From Heligmosomoides polygyrus polygyrus (taxonomy: Eukaryota; Nematoda; Chromadorea; Rhabditida; Heligmosomidae): a stretch of DNA of 64,000 bases. Below, piece after piece: positions 36,601-43,699 of this stretch (position 1 is its first letter; each line of letters opens with the position of its first letter). The DNA is taken from assembly GCA_947396885.1 (NCBI GenBank), contig OX377201.1, positions 21,801,923 through 21,865,922 of the forward strand, in the 5' to 3' direction. The position numbers and the translations under genes are program-made. Under the pieces are notes generated by a model that saw only the letters and a list, made by a program, of their open reading frames with translations, made no database searches and had not been told where the DNA came from.

Positions 36601-39600
36601 AAGGTCGTCAAGATTAAAGAATTCCCGAAACCATCCAACCTTGCGGAATTGCGGACTTTCCTAGGTCTATGTGGCTACTATAGAAAGTTTGTACTCAACT
36701 TTTCGAAGATAGCTGCACCATTATATGAGCTTACGAGTGTGAAGTCGTCATGGCAGTGGACCACTGCCCATGATTTGGCATTCAACAAGCTAAAGGAGGT
36801 GCTTATGAGTACACCCGTCTTGGCGCAACCAGATGTAGAAGGAGCGCAGTCTGGAAAGAGCCCGTACGTCATTTATACGGATGCGTCGCAACGAGGCGTG
36901 GGTGCTGTATTAAGCCAGATGGGGAAAGATGGCTACCTGCACCCCATATATTTTGCCTCGAAACGCTTGTCAAAAGCGGAAAGAAACTATCATATCACGG
37001 ATCTCGAAGCACTTGCGCTAGTGTTCGCGCTTAAAAAGTTCCATTTCTTTATCTATGGAATGAGCGTGGTCGCAAAGACGGATCATTCACCACTGACGTC
37101 CCTGTTCCGCCGAGCCAACGTGTCTGCGAGGGTACTTCGCTGGGCACTGGAGATCCAACAGTACCGAGTTACCATTGAGTATGTCAAAGGTAAAGCAAAC
37201 CCGGTGGCTGACGCCTTGTCACGAGGGATTCCGATTTCTCAAGATGATGCTCAAGGAACGTGTGAGGAAGATGAGAAGGTAGTTTGTAGTGTCAGTATGA
37301 GAGAAGAATCAGAATGACTGACTGCTCTAAGGTCAGATCCCGACTATGCACCAGTAATAGATGCGTTGGAAAAAGGAGATATGGATAAAGAAATAAGGCT
37401 GTCAGGAACGGCTAAGGCGCTAAAAGTTGCGGACTTCGTAATAGATGAAGGTCAATTGAAAATCCTACTTGAAGATGGCACCGCAGCGCTAGTAGTTCCA
37501 AAAGAACATAGGAAAGCCGTGTTCGAGGAACACCATAGTGGTCCTATGGCCGGACATCATTCCGCAAAGAAAATGTTCTACCAGTTGAAAAAGACTGTTT
37601 ATTGGAACGGTATGTATCGAGACATATTTCGATGGGTTAAGTCCTGTTCAAGGTGCCTACTCACAAACCCTCGTAAACGTCTCACACCTCCGTTAAAGCC
37701 CTTTATCACGGGAATGCCCTACGAAATCGTTGCGGCTGACATACTGGAAATGGGCTTAAGTTTGAATGGAATGAAATATATATTGGTGGTCGTGGATCAT
37801 TTTTCCAAATGGGTAGGAGCATATGCCATCCCCGATAAAAGCGCAGCAACAGTAGCCACTACCTTCTTTCATAAATGGATTTGCGAAGGCGGACGTTGGC
37901 CTAAGCAAATACACACTGATCAAGGAACGGAATTTCTTAACTCCGTGATGGACGAGCTAGTGGCAGTGGCGGGTGTTAAGCATTCCATAACGAAAGGATA
38001 TAATTCAAGGGAAAACGGAGTTGCTGAACGAGCAATTGGCACGATTCAGCGGATGTTAAAGAAGAAAGTTGAATTTCCCGATAAGTGGGACCTAATGTTG
38101 CCAAATGTGGTGTATGCTTGCAATGTAATCCCTCATGAGGCAACAGGCGAAAGTCCATTCTTCCTATTACACGGATTCGATCCTGTGATTCCGTCCAGTA
38201 CCATTCCCAATAGCGAGGTCTCCAAGTATAAAATCAACGTAGATGACTATAAAACCGAGATTTTAAGGGGAATGCAGGCAATACGGGAGGAAGTAGTAGA
38301 ACACAACACGGTTTACAGGTCTAAGATGAAAGAGGTCTACGACCGTCGTAAGGACGTGGACGTCCTTTCACTTCCAACCGTGGGAGAGAGAGTGTTCATG
38401 AAGCTCCCGAGGGAGAAAACACAGGGAAAGCATCCGAAGTTAACTATAGATTATGATGGGCCCTATAGAATATTGGATGTCAGTGATACTTCTGCTCTTA
38501 TTTCGAGGATAGGGGCTGACGAAGAACCTATAAAGGTCCAGTACGATCTGTTGCTTAAATGTCCCGATGAAGTATCTAATGAGCCCGTGAATGTGAGAAC
38601 GAGGAGGAAAAGAGTGAAGAAAACTTTCAAGGTCTGCTCTATCACGACAGAAAAGAATTATTTCAGGCCGGAGCTGGAGTTTAAAGTGCCGGACGAGAGC
38701 CATATGCTGCATGCCCAGTTCAGATGCCGTGGCCAGGATTTTCCGTCCGTGAAAGGAGGGCCGAGCTTTGCCCTATCCAGCTGCAAGGTGGCCGGTTCAA
38801 TGACCGCAGGAGAGTTAGTGGCGGCGCTGCCACATCCAGCGAAGGACTTCCCGATCGAGTGCGTGCTAGACGCGGCACGAGTATTTTCCATCTGGTCACA
38901 GCCTGGCTCGATGGCGCTGAAGTGCAAAAGGATTCTGGACGTCGGCGACAGGATCGTGGATCCTCGTTCGATCGGTCTCGCTTATGCGGTGTTCAAAAGC
39001 CGCTGTGCGCACGTGAGCAACATGGCGCGTGTGGTGGAGCCAGCCACCATCATGCGCCATGGGAGTCTGACCGGAGGATGGCCTGAGGTGCCGAAAAGAC
39101 TGTTTGAGCTCGGTTGGCTCACAGCAAGACGGCTGGAATGGGATGAGGTTAAAAAGGATTTGATCCTAGACCGAATCCATAACAGAATTCTGCTTGTCGT
39201 TCCGATAGTGCTGCGCCGTGTCGCATGGATGACTGGAGGGTCTCGGACCCGAGTGTTCTATTATCCGGATTTCGCCGCCATCCGCACGAGAATCGACAGC
39301 ATCTTCACGGACGACCTCGGTTATGTAGTGCTGGTGATGCCGCCAGAGGAACCGCGCAAAGTCACTGCCTGGCTGGCGATCATATCCGCAATCAATTTGT
39401 GGGTCTCGTGTGGCGCCCGAGTGTTTCTGGTAAACGGGCCGCGGACGACGAACGTCATGAGTTGGGAGCACGTCACCGTCAAAATGCGGAGTCACGTTCT
39501 CTCTTACGTGACGAGCCATCCGGAGCATGCGTCGCTGATCGTCGACCTCCTGCAGCAAGGAGCAGGACCAGTGGATATGAAAGCAGCATGGGCTGCAGTA

Positions 39601-42510
39601 GGAATTTTGCGTAACTGTGTAGATTGGATGTCTGAGGAATCCACTTGTGTGTTTTATAAATACTTGTGTATGCAGTTACAGCCACATCTAGAGTTGGAAG
39701 TGCTTACGTTAGCGCCGTTTAGGGCTCATAAGCGCAAATTTGCAAACGTTCCTGGTAGCCCTTCCAAGCAGGAAGGCAAGGCTGAATCTAGTACAGGACC
39801 TGGTAACCGTAAGCATAGGAAACGGGCTGCTGTTAGGTATAAAGAGAAGATGAAGGCAGCCAAGCCTCTCAGGAATTGTAAAGGATGATCTGGAGGGGGA
39901 ACCCCTGAGGTGGAGTGGAAGTATGGAGTGGAACCATACATTGTTTTTGTACCCCCCGGCATGTCAAGGAAAGATCTCGCGTCGATTTTTGACAGTTGTC
40001 CCGCGCATTGATCTTGCCGTCTCGCGGTCTTGTGGATCGCGCGCGAATTTCGTGTTTAAAGGGCCCGCAACGCCTTGGGCCTCTCTCTCGAGTCTTCTAC
40101 CGCCCTCCCGCACTCCGGACGCGCCGCTCCGCTACTCTCCGCTCCGGAACGCTTCCGCCGATTGTCCGACTGGACCCACGCCGCCGCCTCGTCAGGACGA
40201 GCCGTCACCACCACTCCAGCCCTCCACTCCTCCACCGCCTCCAGGCCTCCTCACCCCCCCCTGTTTTTTTGTGTTTTATTTTGTTAATAAACTTTTCATT
40301 GATCAGCTCGACCTTGCTAAAAGTGGTCTCGACCACATCATATTTAACTGATCTGAAGAATATGGAGGATGAGGCAGAACTTCAACGCTTAATTCGTTCA
40401 ATCTTCGAATAGTGACTTCTGAGACGTGTGGGCGGGCACTGTCGTGCAAAAGAATCGGGAGTCTTCTGTTGACCAATGCTGACTGTACCTGACGCAATTT
40501 TCGGTGCATTTCGTCGATTAGGACTCTGCAGCGATCGTTTGGCGCGGTGTCAAAAAGTTGTATTGGATCATTACAGTGACACCTCTACACAGTGACCATT
40601 ACCTTTTTTTGGTGGAGGTTCGGCTATCGAAAACGGCTAGGGGGCTCGTCGGCGTCCAACCACTATCCGGAACGTTTCCTGTTCTCATACAGAATACAGT
40701 TTTCATCATAAGTGATTCGATCCAAAAACGGGTCTGTTTTGCTGCGTAATAGTAGAGAAGAACAAACCCCGAAACGAGACAATTTTTGTTGCTCGCTCAA
40801 CTCGCGGGGCACCATTTTTCAAGCTTTTTCACATCCCGAGGGCGTTTCAAAGCATCCGCAACAGCAGCTTCACTGAAGCCTATCTCTTCCGCAACCCGCG
40901 AACTGTTTGGGATGGTTCAGCTTCCACCAATTCCTTCAACTCGTCGTCCAGGACCGCTCTAAGTCGACCGCTACGGGAGTCACTCTCGAGGCCCTAATCT
41001 CTGTTCCGAAATCCACTGAAGCACTGGTGCGCAGTGCTTTCTCCAACACTATTAGGCTCCCACACGCGATTGATTTGCCGAGCTGTCTCGGCTGCAGATT
41101 GTCCGAATTTGAAGTCAAAATAAAATATCGTACGTAATTGCTCCTTCGACATACCTCAGTGAGCCCTTCAGGGACAGAAATGTAAAACAGCGTTGAAACA
41201 TCAATTACCTAATCAGGTAGAGCGAAAAATTCCGTAGAGAAAGTAGCATGAATTCGCAGAGTGAATTGAATTTTACTTAACAATAGCCGAATAAAAAATA
41301 GTAAAACAAACCGCTGAAAACCTTCCGGACAACTTAATATAACAGAGGAGTCAAGCAAATAATTTTCATTGGGCACTATCCCCCAAGATCACCCTCAACA
41401 CAAACTCACGTCTCATTTCACAAAGTTCGCTATCATAAAAAAACTCCTGGAATACCTTGATAATAAAGTTCTGAATAGTTTACGTTTATATATAACGAGG
41501 GCGCGTGTAGCGCAGTCAGAGGAGGCGCCGACTGTCGCCTGCACCCGATACCAGGTTCCTGGTTCGGATTTCTCGCCCAGGCCAACTAAGCCCTCCATCC
41601 CTCTGGGGTCGGTGAATTGGTACCGGATTTGTCTGGGAAGGGTAAAGCACTGACTTTTTCATCAGCTGGCCACCGGAAGTCATTGTATGGCCAAATACGC
41701 ATTCAAATCGCCTGCGCGACATCGTGTAGAGGTAGAATGCGTGGCGCATCCCAAAAGGGGTTGAATAACGCCGTCCTTTATACTTTGCTTTCTTTATATA
41801 TACCATTTTCACGTCAAATTGTCTCAAATTGGACACTCTTTTAAGTTAGCCTAAGGCCTTTGAAATCAAAACGAATGCTTCCATTGAAGTGAGCTCCTTT
41901 TTACATTAAACAAGAGACTCTCCAGAAGTGTAAGAATAGTTTTTGTTCAAGAAAATAAAATCTTTATAGAATTGTTACATTCACCTACCCCAGGTAGACT
42001 AAAATTTTTCATAGAAAGTTATTTCAAGTTTTCCTTCAGCAAAAATTATTTTACCCATTTTACTGAGACTGTAGTTTAATATGCCTGGAGGTCATTTCGA
42101 TTTAGAGGAGTCCGCTTAAGCTTCAAGGCCCTAAAAGTGTCCAATCTGATTTGAAAAGCGAAAGTGATGTATTTCTTTAATCTGCCGTTTAAATTTTTAT
42201 ATATTGTATAGTATTTCTTAGTGCATTTATTTATTTATTTATTCATAGCGTAGAGACTTGTATCAAATTGTGAGTTCTGGCTGACTGAACTAACCAGAAT
42301 GCAATCATGCGTGAACAGGAAGAAGAATGGCGTTCTAAAATAGTGCTTGAAGCACGGATTTGTTATGGCGAAAATAATCTTCATGGTCAGAAGGAGACTC
42401 GGAACGCCGTAGACAATGCTCGCAATCAGACAGCAGGTGTATGACGTGAAGACGATGTGGAAGGATTCCCGAACTGATTCGTTGCCATGAATGCTATCTG
42501 GTAACGACAT
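24681..42510 (-). CDS. Srg/Srv-like serpentine (7TM) chemoreceptor, complete seven-exon gene
   Basis: Seven minus-strand exons fit exactly in phase: 42510-42295, 30807-30604, 26160-26008, 25941-25841, 25217-25118, 25038-24971 and 24831-24681. The product is about 330 residues, the normal length for nematode chemoreceptors. TM1 (residues 18-50, VYGVPSLLLTMKIIF), TM2 across exons 1 and 2 (THDCIL then NIFYFLFDFI), TM3 (ending SATSISVLRTIAIYS), TM4 in exon 3, then an extracellular loop with GTFPGYGISFEYKKVFP, TM5 with VYKIRS, TM6 (ITILTFTSLLCML), and TM7 in exon 7 (DLLLFTPVWVLFF, then a Ser/Thr-rich tail). The loop and exon layout resemble class gamma (Srg) or the related Srv receptors. The start is set by an ATTCAG acceptor directly before ATG, consistent with trans-splicing. 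All donors are GT; the exon 3 acceptor is TTTTAAG. Intron 1 spans about 11.5 kb and intron 2 about 4.4 kb, both transposon-filled. Confidence 0.9.
26248..26546 (-). repeat. tRNA-derived SINE family A, full copy with 15-bp TSD
   Basis: On the minus strand the element starts with a tRNA-like head (GGGCGCGTGTAGCGCAGTCG as A-box region, GGTTCGGATTTC as B-box region near 26470). A roughly 220-bp body with GGCTGGCCACCGCAAGTCAT follows, ending in an AAGGATAAAGG-type tail at 26248-26265. The insertion is flanked by ACAACACAGAATAAA at 26233-26247 and 26582-26596. The stretch between the head and the right duplication is the tRNA-Asp half described separately. Confidence 0.9.
26547..26581 (+). ncRNA. 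tRNA-Asp 5' half fused to a SINE insertion
   Basis: CCTCGGTAGTATAGTGGTGA followed by GTATCCTCGTCTGTC is the 5' half of a tRNA-Asp, stopping at the anticodon GTC. The 3' half is absent, and the next bases are the target-site duplication, so this is not a functional tRNA gene. Its sense strand is opposite to that of the attached SINE. Confidence 0.8.
27251..27683. mobile_element. Foldback element with about 150-bp inverted arms
   Basis: The left arm (27251-27400) and right arm (27536-27683) are inverted copies. Landmarks are CACGCAGGTT, ACGCCTGACGTTTC, GATAACGACGAGG (right), AGGCCTGAAAGAAG and GTACATTCTGCAGACCACCG. The roughly 135-bp centre has no recognised content. It lies in intron 2 of the Srg-like gene. 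Confidence 0.9.
27945..28790. mobile_element. Foldback element with about 200-bp inverted arms
   Basis: The ends are GTACAGTACCGGACGCG (27949) and its near complement ending at 28787. The arms share TTTTGAATAGACGCCGAAAA, an AACCGCACTTTTGCGGTT hairpin (left), AAAAACCAAGAGTACATCTG and GATCGAGCTCTATCG. The interior at 28149-28270 resembles the reverse complement of 48574-48728. It lies in Srg-like intron 2. Confidence 0.9.
28870..28960 (+). pseudogene. Receptor-gene scrap similar to Srg-like intron 5 and exon 6
   Basis: The plus strand here shows CCTTGCTTTCCGCGCAATCA, TTTCTGTTTTTCACTCA and ATACTTCCACTTTA. These closely match the minus-strand sequence of 25090-25015, where intron 5 meets exon 6 of the receptor gene. 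The similarity fades after about 90 bp. It appears to be an inverted duplicated fragment of this gene or of a paralog, now in intron 2. Confidence 0.65.
29515..29632 (-). repeat. SINE family A, degenerate partial copy
   Basis: It shares the block TAGACAAGCCCGGTACCAATT and the GATCCAAACCAAGAA block in the same order as the full copies. Both ends are lost. Confidence 0.55.
29758..30350. mobile_element. Foldback/Mutator-like element, copy B
   Basis: The inverted arms begin GATCTATCCTAGTCGGG near 29760 and end with the complement near 30348. The arms share AACATGAGACTTGCCGAGC (left) and the matching right block with AGTCTAAGTCTCAAGTC. The central cassette 30066-30203 (CGCCGCGG...CCGCGGCG) is the same as at 21842-21978 but in the opposite orientation. 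There is no transposase. The target duplication is unclear here. Confidence 0.8.
31440..31705 (-). repeat. SINE family A copy
   Basis: Diverged full-length copy on the minus strand. Recognisable blocks are GCCACGCGTTCTACTTCCAC, GGCGGCCAGCCGATGAACAA, CTCAGACAAGTTTGATACCA, and a decayed tRNA-like head at the right end. Confidence 0.85.
31730..32380. other. Unclassified GC-richer segment
   Basis: It contains short frames on both strands (for example 31803-32057 plus and 31733-32041 minus) with no recognised family. The composition is richer in GC than the surrounding intron, which suggests an unrecognised repeat. Confidence 0.3.
32652..33042 (+). repeat. 5' LTR of the Gypsy element
   Basis: 391 bp, starting TGTCAAGGAAAG and ending TATTTAACT. 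It contains a TTAAAGGGCCC promoter-like segment and an AATAAA polyadenylation signal at 32979-32984. The variable poly-C run is near 32945. The frame across it is not a gene. Confidence 0.95.
33043..33060 (+). promoter_or_regulatory. Primer-binding site
   Basis: TGGGGGCCAATCCGGGTC starts directly after the 5' LTR. Its complement ends in CCA and looks like the 3' end of a tRNA acceptor and T arm, so it is the probable reverse-transcription primer site. The tRNA was not identified. Confidence 0.75.
33341..34120 (+). CDS. Gypsy gag N-terminal frame (coiled coil)
   Basis: 259 codons. The first third is acidic (TDTESDNDMEV), followed by charged helical sequence. A coiled coil lies around residues 165-195 (DEVEALKAELERHKQRIAEL). 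It carries no zinc knuckle. It overlaps the next frame by about 97 nt and lies in a different frame (minus one relative to the next), so gag continuity would need frameshifting, or the copy has an indel. A G-run at 34045-34050 is a possible indel site. The start is the first ATG after the 5' untranslated leader; a second ATG follows immediately. Confidence 0.75.
   Translation: MMSVADKCRRNSKMSEAGGNGDASPLPDYTDTESDNDMEVCHKLSNKLDTLRISIGAEVAKHFRMGDDRREQIEVVVENGVKEVLKPLHSLVKSLKKRTANLATVETISQYLGELDDLGERLQDLLKSEKRINKVASKLGCEVKDVRGRVKALIKNELKLVQDAAERVDEVEALKAELERHKQRIAELEAQSQSRAPRSAKDVEIPGKLHHSGSHALDDDQVSMFQNGCCSQAHRRGSRHTSCSSSSARRTTDHGHFSH
34024..37317 (+). CDS. Gypsy gag-protease-RT-RNase H polyprotein
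   Basis: 1097 codons. Residues about 60-250 form the gag capsid-like region (YTFENFVEAFELKYASEHW). A zinc knuckle, CFNCGEVGHKKRDC, starts at residue 299. The aspartic protease motif LLDTGSEVSVLP is centred at residue 380. Reverse transcriptase spans roughly residues 660-840, with LCVDYRQLNK, the TLDMASGYWQIPL block and the catalytic YIDD at 798. RNase H has VIYTDASQRGVGAV with its Asp at 953 and TDHSPL downstream. The frame ends at TGA 37315-37317, yet the same frame stays open into the integrase, so one codon separates the two halves of pol. Either readthrough or a point mutation explains it. Confidence 0.93.
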   Translation: MLQSSAQEGIPSHELQQFLSQEDDRSRSLFSLKTLSSESEWESEVRPVKYRHRGSDIVMADYLKFVALPDVRPYSGEDKEYTFENFVEAFELKYASEHWKDSDRCALFKSKLSGKAKAQYEALPREKRKSGYEILVGAMRGVCQVESRNKKIVALSELKGLRKTETQPVTDFCVELERLTRRAYPELDEQALSVVRADLLYEQLMHWDDSCKLQEVLEGQCEGMYERLKDIAMRVERRRLSQRNRLSERSKFRFQDKGKSKRTRDIALTDAREIRRREGTSRPGTAFEEHAEEMQGEKCFNCGEVGHKKRDCTKPRRSNRKEEPRAASTPLSAKVRRVGCGAITSQTMQCGRAKKAASLFGKRTELEITLLGRKMTALLDTGSEVSVLPVGVLQQALSDGRDIDTEVKELPLPEAVSVTDASGAKMEFLTAVELPVTDNSSKQAWKVQMFVSLRKHGMIILGTNTIAAMGYNFSKRIEQPELGEHPMAVVSERVYIPPGKAGLVELKGATEQSTAVLTSTDERIPSSVCAIGCNGEAKVAVLNASSEPMIFRKGEKVGDWEDICYEEPSIRDVHTDMLCNVKEGLTSEERLQTLFDCLVHNRRGRELPPEMKQMITAHNVVFAVEDSELTQTSLVSHDIDTGNTKPIRQKTRPVPIGARKELKEILENLLQRGIIEHSNSEWASPVVLVRKKDGTIRLCVDYRQLNKCTKHDAYPLPGIDSMLQSLQGKQYFSTLDMASGYWQIPLSQLAKEKSAFTTLGGLFQFTVLPFGLTTSPAVFQRLMDSVLRDLKNREVFVYIDDILIATDSIERHYEVLKLVIEALLEANLRLKPQKCVLLEDQVTFLGHCIDKDGVHADPDKVVKIKEFPKPSNLAELRTFLGLCGYYRKFVLNFSKIAAPLYELTSVKSSWQWTTAHDLAFNKLKEVLMSTPVLAQPDVEGAQSGKSPYVIYTDASQRGVGAVLSQMGKDGYLHPIYFASKRLSKAERNYHITDLEALALVFALKKFHFFIYGMSVVAKTDHSPLTSLFRRANVSARVLRWALEIQQYRVTIEYVKGKANPVADALSRGIPISQDDAQGTCEEDEKVVCSVSMREESE
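37366..39888 (+). CDS. Gypsy integrase with large unrecognised C-terminal extension
   Basis: 840 codons from the first in-frame ATG; the frame actually opens right after the TGA at 37317. An HHCC zinc-binding domain (EEHHSGPMAGHHSAKK and CSRC) is followed by the integrase catalytic core with D125, D185 and E221, exact D,D35E spacing (TDQGTEF, NGVAERAIGT). A GPF/Y-like module follows (DYDGPYRILDV). From about residue 430 to 800 there is a segment I do not recognise (RVFSIWSQPGSMALKCK, GLAYAVFKSRCAHVSN, RVFLVNGPRTTNVMSWEH), then a basic tail (NRKHRKRAAVRYKEK). This segment is visibly richer in GC than the pol part, hinting at a separate origin. Normal Gypsy integrases end near residue 400-450. 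Confidence 0.92.
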   Translation: MEKGDMDKEIRLSGTAKALKVADFVIDEGQLKILLEDGTAALVVPKEHRKAVFEEHHSGPMAGHHSAKKMFYQLKKTVYWNGMYRDIFRWVKSCSRCLLTNPRKRLTPPLKPFITGMPYEIVAADILEMGLSLNGMKYILVVVDHFSKWVGAYAIPDKSAATVATTFFHKWICEGGRWPKQIHTDQGTEFLNSVMDELVAVAGVKHSITKGYNSRENGVAERAIGTIQRMLKKKVEFPDKWDLMLPNVVYACNVIPHEATGESPFFLLHGFDPVIPSSTIPNSEVSKYKINVDDYKTEILRGMQAIREEVVEHNTVYRSKMKEVYDRRKDVDVLSLPTVGERVFMKLPREKTQGKHPKLTIDYDGPYRILDVSDTSALISRIGADEEPIKVQYDLLLKCPDEVSNEPVNVRTRRKRVKKTFKVCSITTEKNYFRPELEFKVPDESHMLHAQFRCRGQDFPSVKGGPSFALSSCKVAGSMTAGELVAALPHPAKDFPIECVLDAARVFSIWSQPGSMALKCKRILDVGDRIVDPRSIGLAYAVFKSRCAHVSNMARVVEPATIMRHGSLTGGWPEVPKRLFELGWLTARRLEWDEVKKDLILDRIHNRILLVVPIVLRRVAWMTGGSRTRVFYYPDFAAIRTRIDSIFTDDLGYVVLVMPPEEPRKVTAWLAIISAINLWVSCGARVFLVNGPRTTNVMSWEHVTVKMRSHVLSYVTSHPEHASLIVDLLQQGAGPVDMKAAWAAVGILRNCVDWMSEESTCVFYKYLCMQLQPHLELEVLTLAPFRAHKRKFANVPGSPSKQEGKAESSTGPGNRKHRKRAAVRYKEKMKAAKPLRNCKG
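39962..40349 (+). repeat. 3' LTR of the Gypsy element
   Basis: 388 bp, nearly identical to the 5' LTR. It differs at about 40055 (GTTT against GATT), about 40161 (GATT against GACT) and in the length of the C run near 40255. The sequence directly upstream is not purine-rich; the nearest purine-rich tract is 39889-39925. Confidence 0.95.
41499..41785 (+). repeat. SINE family A, full copy
   Basis: The tRNA-like head GGGCGCGTGTAGCGCAGTCA is at the left and the B box GGTTCGGATTTC follows. The body includes CGGTGAATTGGTACC and TGGCCAAATACGCATTC, and the tail CGCCGTCCTTTATACTT ends it. A likely 10-bp duplication TTTATATATA flanks it (41485-41494 and 41793-41802). Confidence 0.9.
41810..42178. mobile_element. 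Small inverted-repeat element (MITE-like)
   Basis: The ends are inverted versions of a sequence with AAATTGGACACT, TTTTAAG and GGCCTT (left near 41820-41870, right near 42120-42175). A related single end occurs at 29082-29150. There is no coding content. It lies in Srg-like intron 1, close to exon 1. Confidence 0.65.
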
Positions 42511-42520
42511 CTGAATGTGT
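42511..42520 (-). promoter_or_regulatory. Likely trans-splice acceptor of the Srg-like gene
   Basis: On the minus strand ACACATTCAG ends immediately before the ATG at 42510. This matches nematode spliced-leader acceptors, which often lie within a few bases of the start codon. An ordinary intron acceptor from an upstream untranslated exon would look the same. Confidence 0.5.
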
Positions 42521-42896
42521 AGACATAAGGGAAATCCAACATAAAAGACTGTTGTAATGTTAGACAAGTAGATGTTTCATAGAAAACGACACGACAAGGC
42601 GCAGGTGACATCAGTGGCGTGACCAGGTGAAACATCGGTGGCGCGCATGAAAATCTGCCTTTGCGGAGGAAGTTGAGGGATAAATTATGTCGATACGGAA
42701 GTTTTCAGACATTGGTGAGTGTTTTCGTTTCCCGCCGTTGTGAGCTGCTGCCTGAATGTGAACGAAACTTCTTGATGCAAGGATGCACTACAAACCTCTC
42801 CTCAACGTTCACTTCAGTCTAATTCCCAGTTGGTATTATGACCTCGTAATTTCAGGCCTAAAATTCGATCACGCAATTCCCATTTCTAGCTTCCCA

Positions 42897-43168
42897 CAAG
42901 GCGTGTGGTAGTGCAGTCGGATGACGTCCGGCTCTTGCAGGTTTCTAATTTCCATGTTCCTGCTTCGGTCTTCCCGCCTAGGCCAACTAACCCTCCATCC
43001 CTTTGGGCCTCCGGGCCGTCGAATTGGTTCGAGACTTGCATGGGAAGTACAAAGCGCAGATTTGTACATCGACGAGTCATGGTTTTGACCAAAGTAACAT
43101 TTTAATCGTCGGCATGATATGCCGTAAAAGTAGGCGTTGGCACGTCCCAAAATTTGGTGATTGACCCA
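42897..43168 (+). repeat. SINE family A, diverged copy
   Basis: The order of landmarks is kept: GTGGTAGTGCAGTCGGATGA (A-box region), CTTCCCGCCTAGGCCAACTA, ACTTGCATGGGAAGTACAAA, and a decayed 3' end with GTTGGCACGTCCCAAAA. The B-box region is altered. Confidence 0.8.
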
Positions 43169-43319
43169 TTACCTTCGCGCAATCCTAGTCCTTTTTTTAT
43201 AAAGTTTAGGCACCTTTGGAGAGAACGTGCTGCTGCTATAGATCACAGTTTACCGTTTCTAGTAGAGGTTCAGTGACGGAGCCTATTCCTGAAGTGGCTG
43301 GTGTCGAGGTGGTCAGCTG

Positions 43320-43545
43320 TTATTTATTCATTTATTTATTTATCCAAGAGGACGTGCTCCACGACAGAAAGAAAATGAAAACTAGAATCAAGCCAAGCAC
43401 AGGAAGGAAAATGGAAGAAAAGGACAACACAACAACATCAATCCCTTGATCGGTAGCTACATTCCTCCGCATACCAAATAAAGAACTAAACCTTTAAAAA
43501 ATTGAGTGACCTGGACTAACAAGAACTGTCATAACGATGTTTTGT
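43320..43545. other. Non-coding stretch with (TTTA)n
   Basis: Holds a short TTATTTATTCATTTATTTA tract near 43320-43343 and no recognised gene. The 77-codon frame spanning it is basic and low-complexity. Confidence 0.3.
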
Positions 43546-43690
43546 TGCAAACAAACCCTAGCGCCAGGTGGGACTCGAACTAGCACCTCCTGCTGACTGG
43601 ACAGAAACACTACGTCATCTCACCACCAGCGTTGTTTGATTCAACACTACATCCACACCCCACACCTAGTAGGACACAGATAGATTCCGA
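43525..43690 (-). repeat. tRNA-like SINE family C, minus copy
   Basis: It contains TAGCGCCAGGTGGGACTCGA and the remainder of a tRNA-like unit on the minus strand, with the AACGATGTTTTGTTGC tail on its left. It faces the plus-strand copy directly to the right. Confidence 0.75.
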
Positions 43691-43699
43691 TCCACAAAT

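Larger units (their letters stand above)
32652..40349 (+). mobile_element. Ty3/Gypsy LTR retrotransposon, complete, inserted in mariner
   Basis: Two near-identical LTRs (32652-33042 and 39962-40349) bracket a gag-pol region. The target duplication is GATC (32648-32651 and 40350-40353), and removing the element with one GATC closes the mariner reading across the site. The order RT, RNase H, integrase is that of Ty3/Gypsy. The LTRs differ by about two substitutions plus a C-run length change, indicating a recent insertion. Confidence 0.97.
32381..41337 (-). mobile_element. Mariner element interrupted by a Gypsy retrotransposon
   Basis: Terminal inverted repeats TTAGGTTGTCCGGAAGTT (32381) and its near complement ending at 41337 are flanked by TA on both sides (32379-32380 and 41338-41339), as expected for mariner. 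Subtracting the Gypsy insertion leaves about 1.25 kb, normal for mariner. The transposase is on the minus strand. The first part (about 41140-40354) has the N-terminal helix-turn-helix, decayed TYDE (first Asp) and LLHDSARPH (second Asp) regions. The second part (32651-32395) has SPTD with the third Asp and the tail ending GAYFD. Several stops and frameshifts were present, so it was probably already inactive. Confidence 0.93.
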
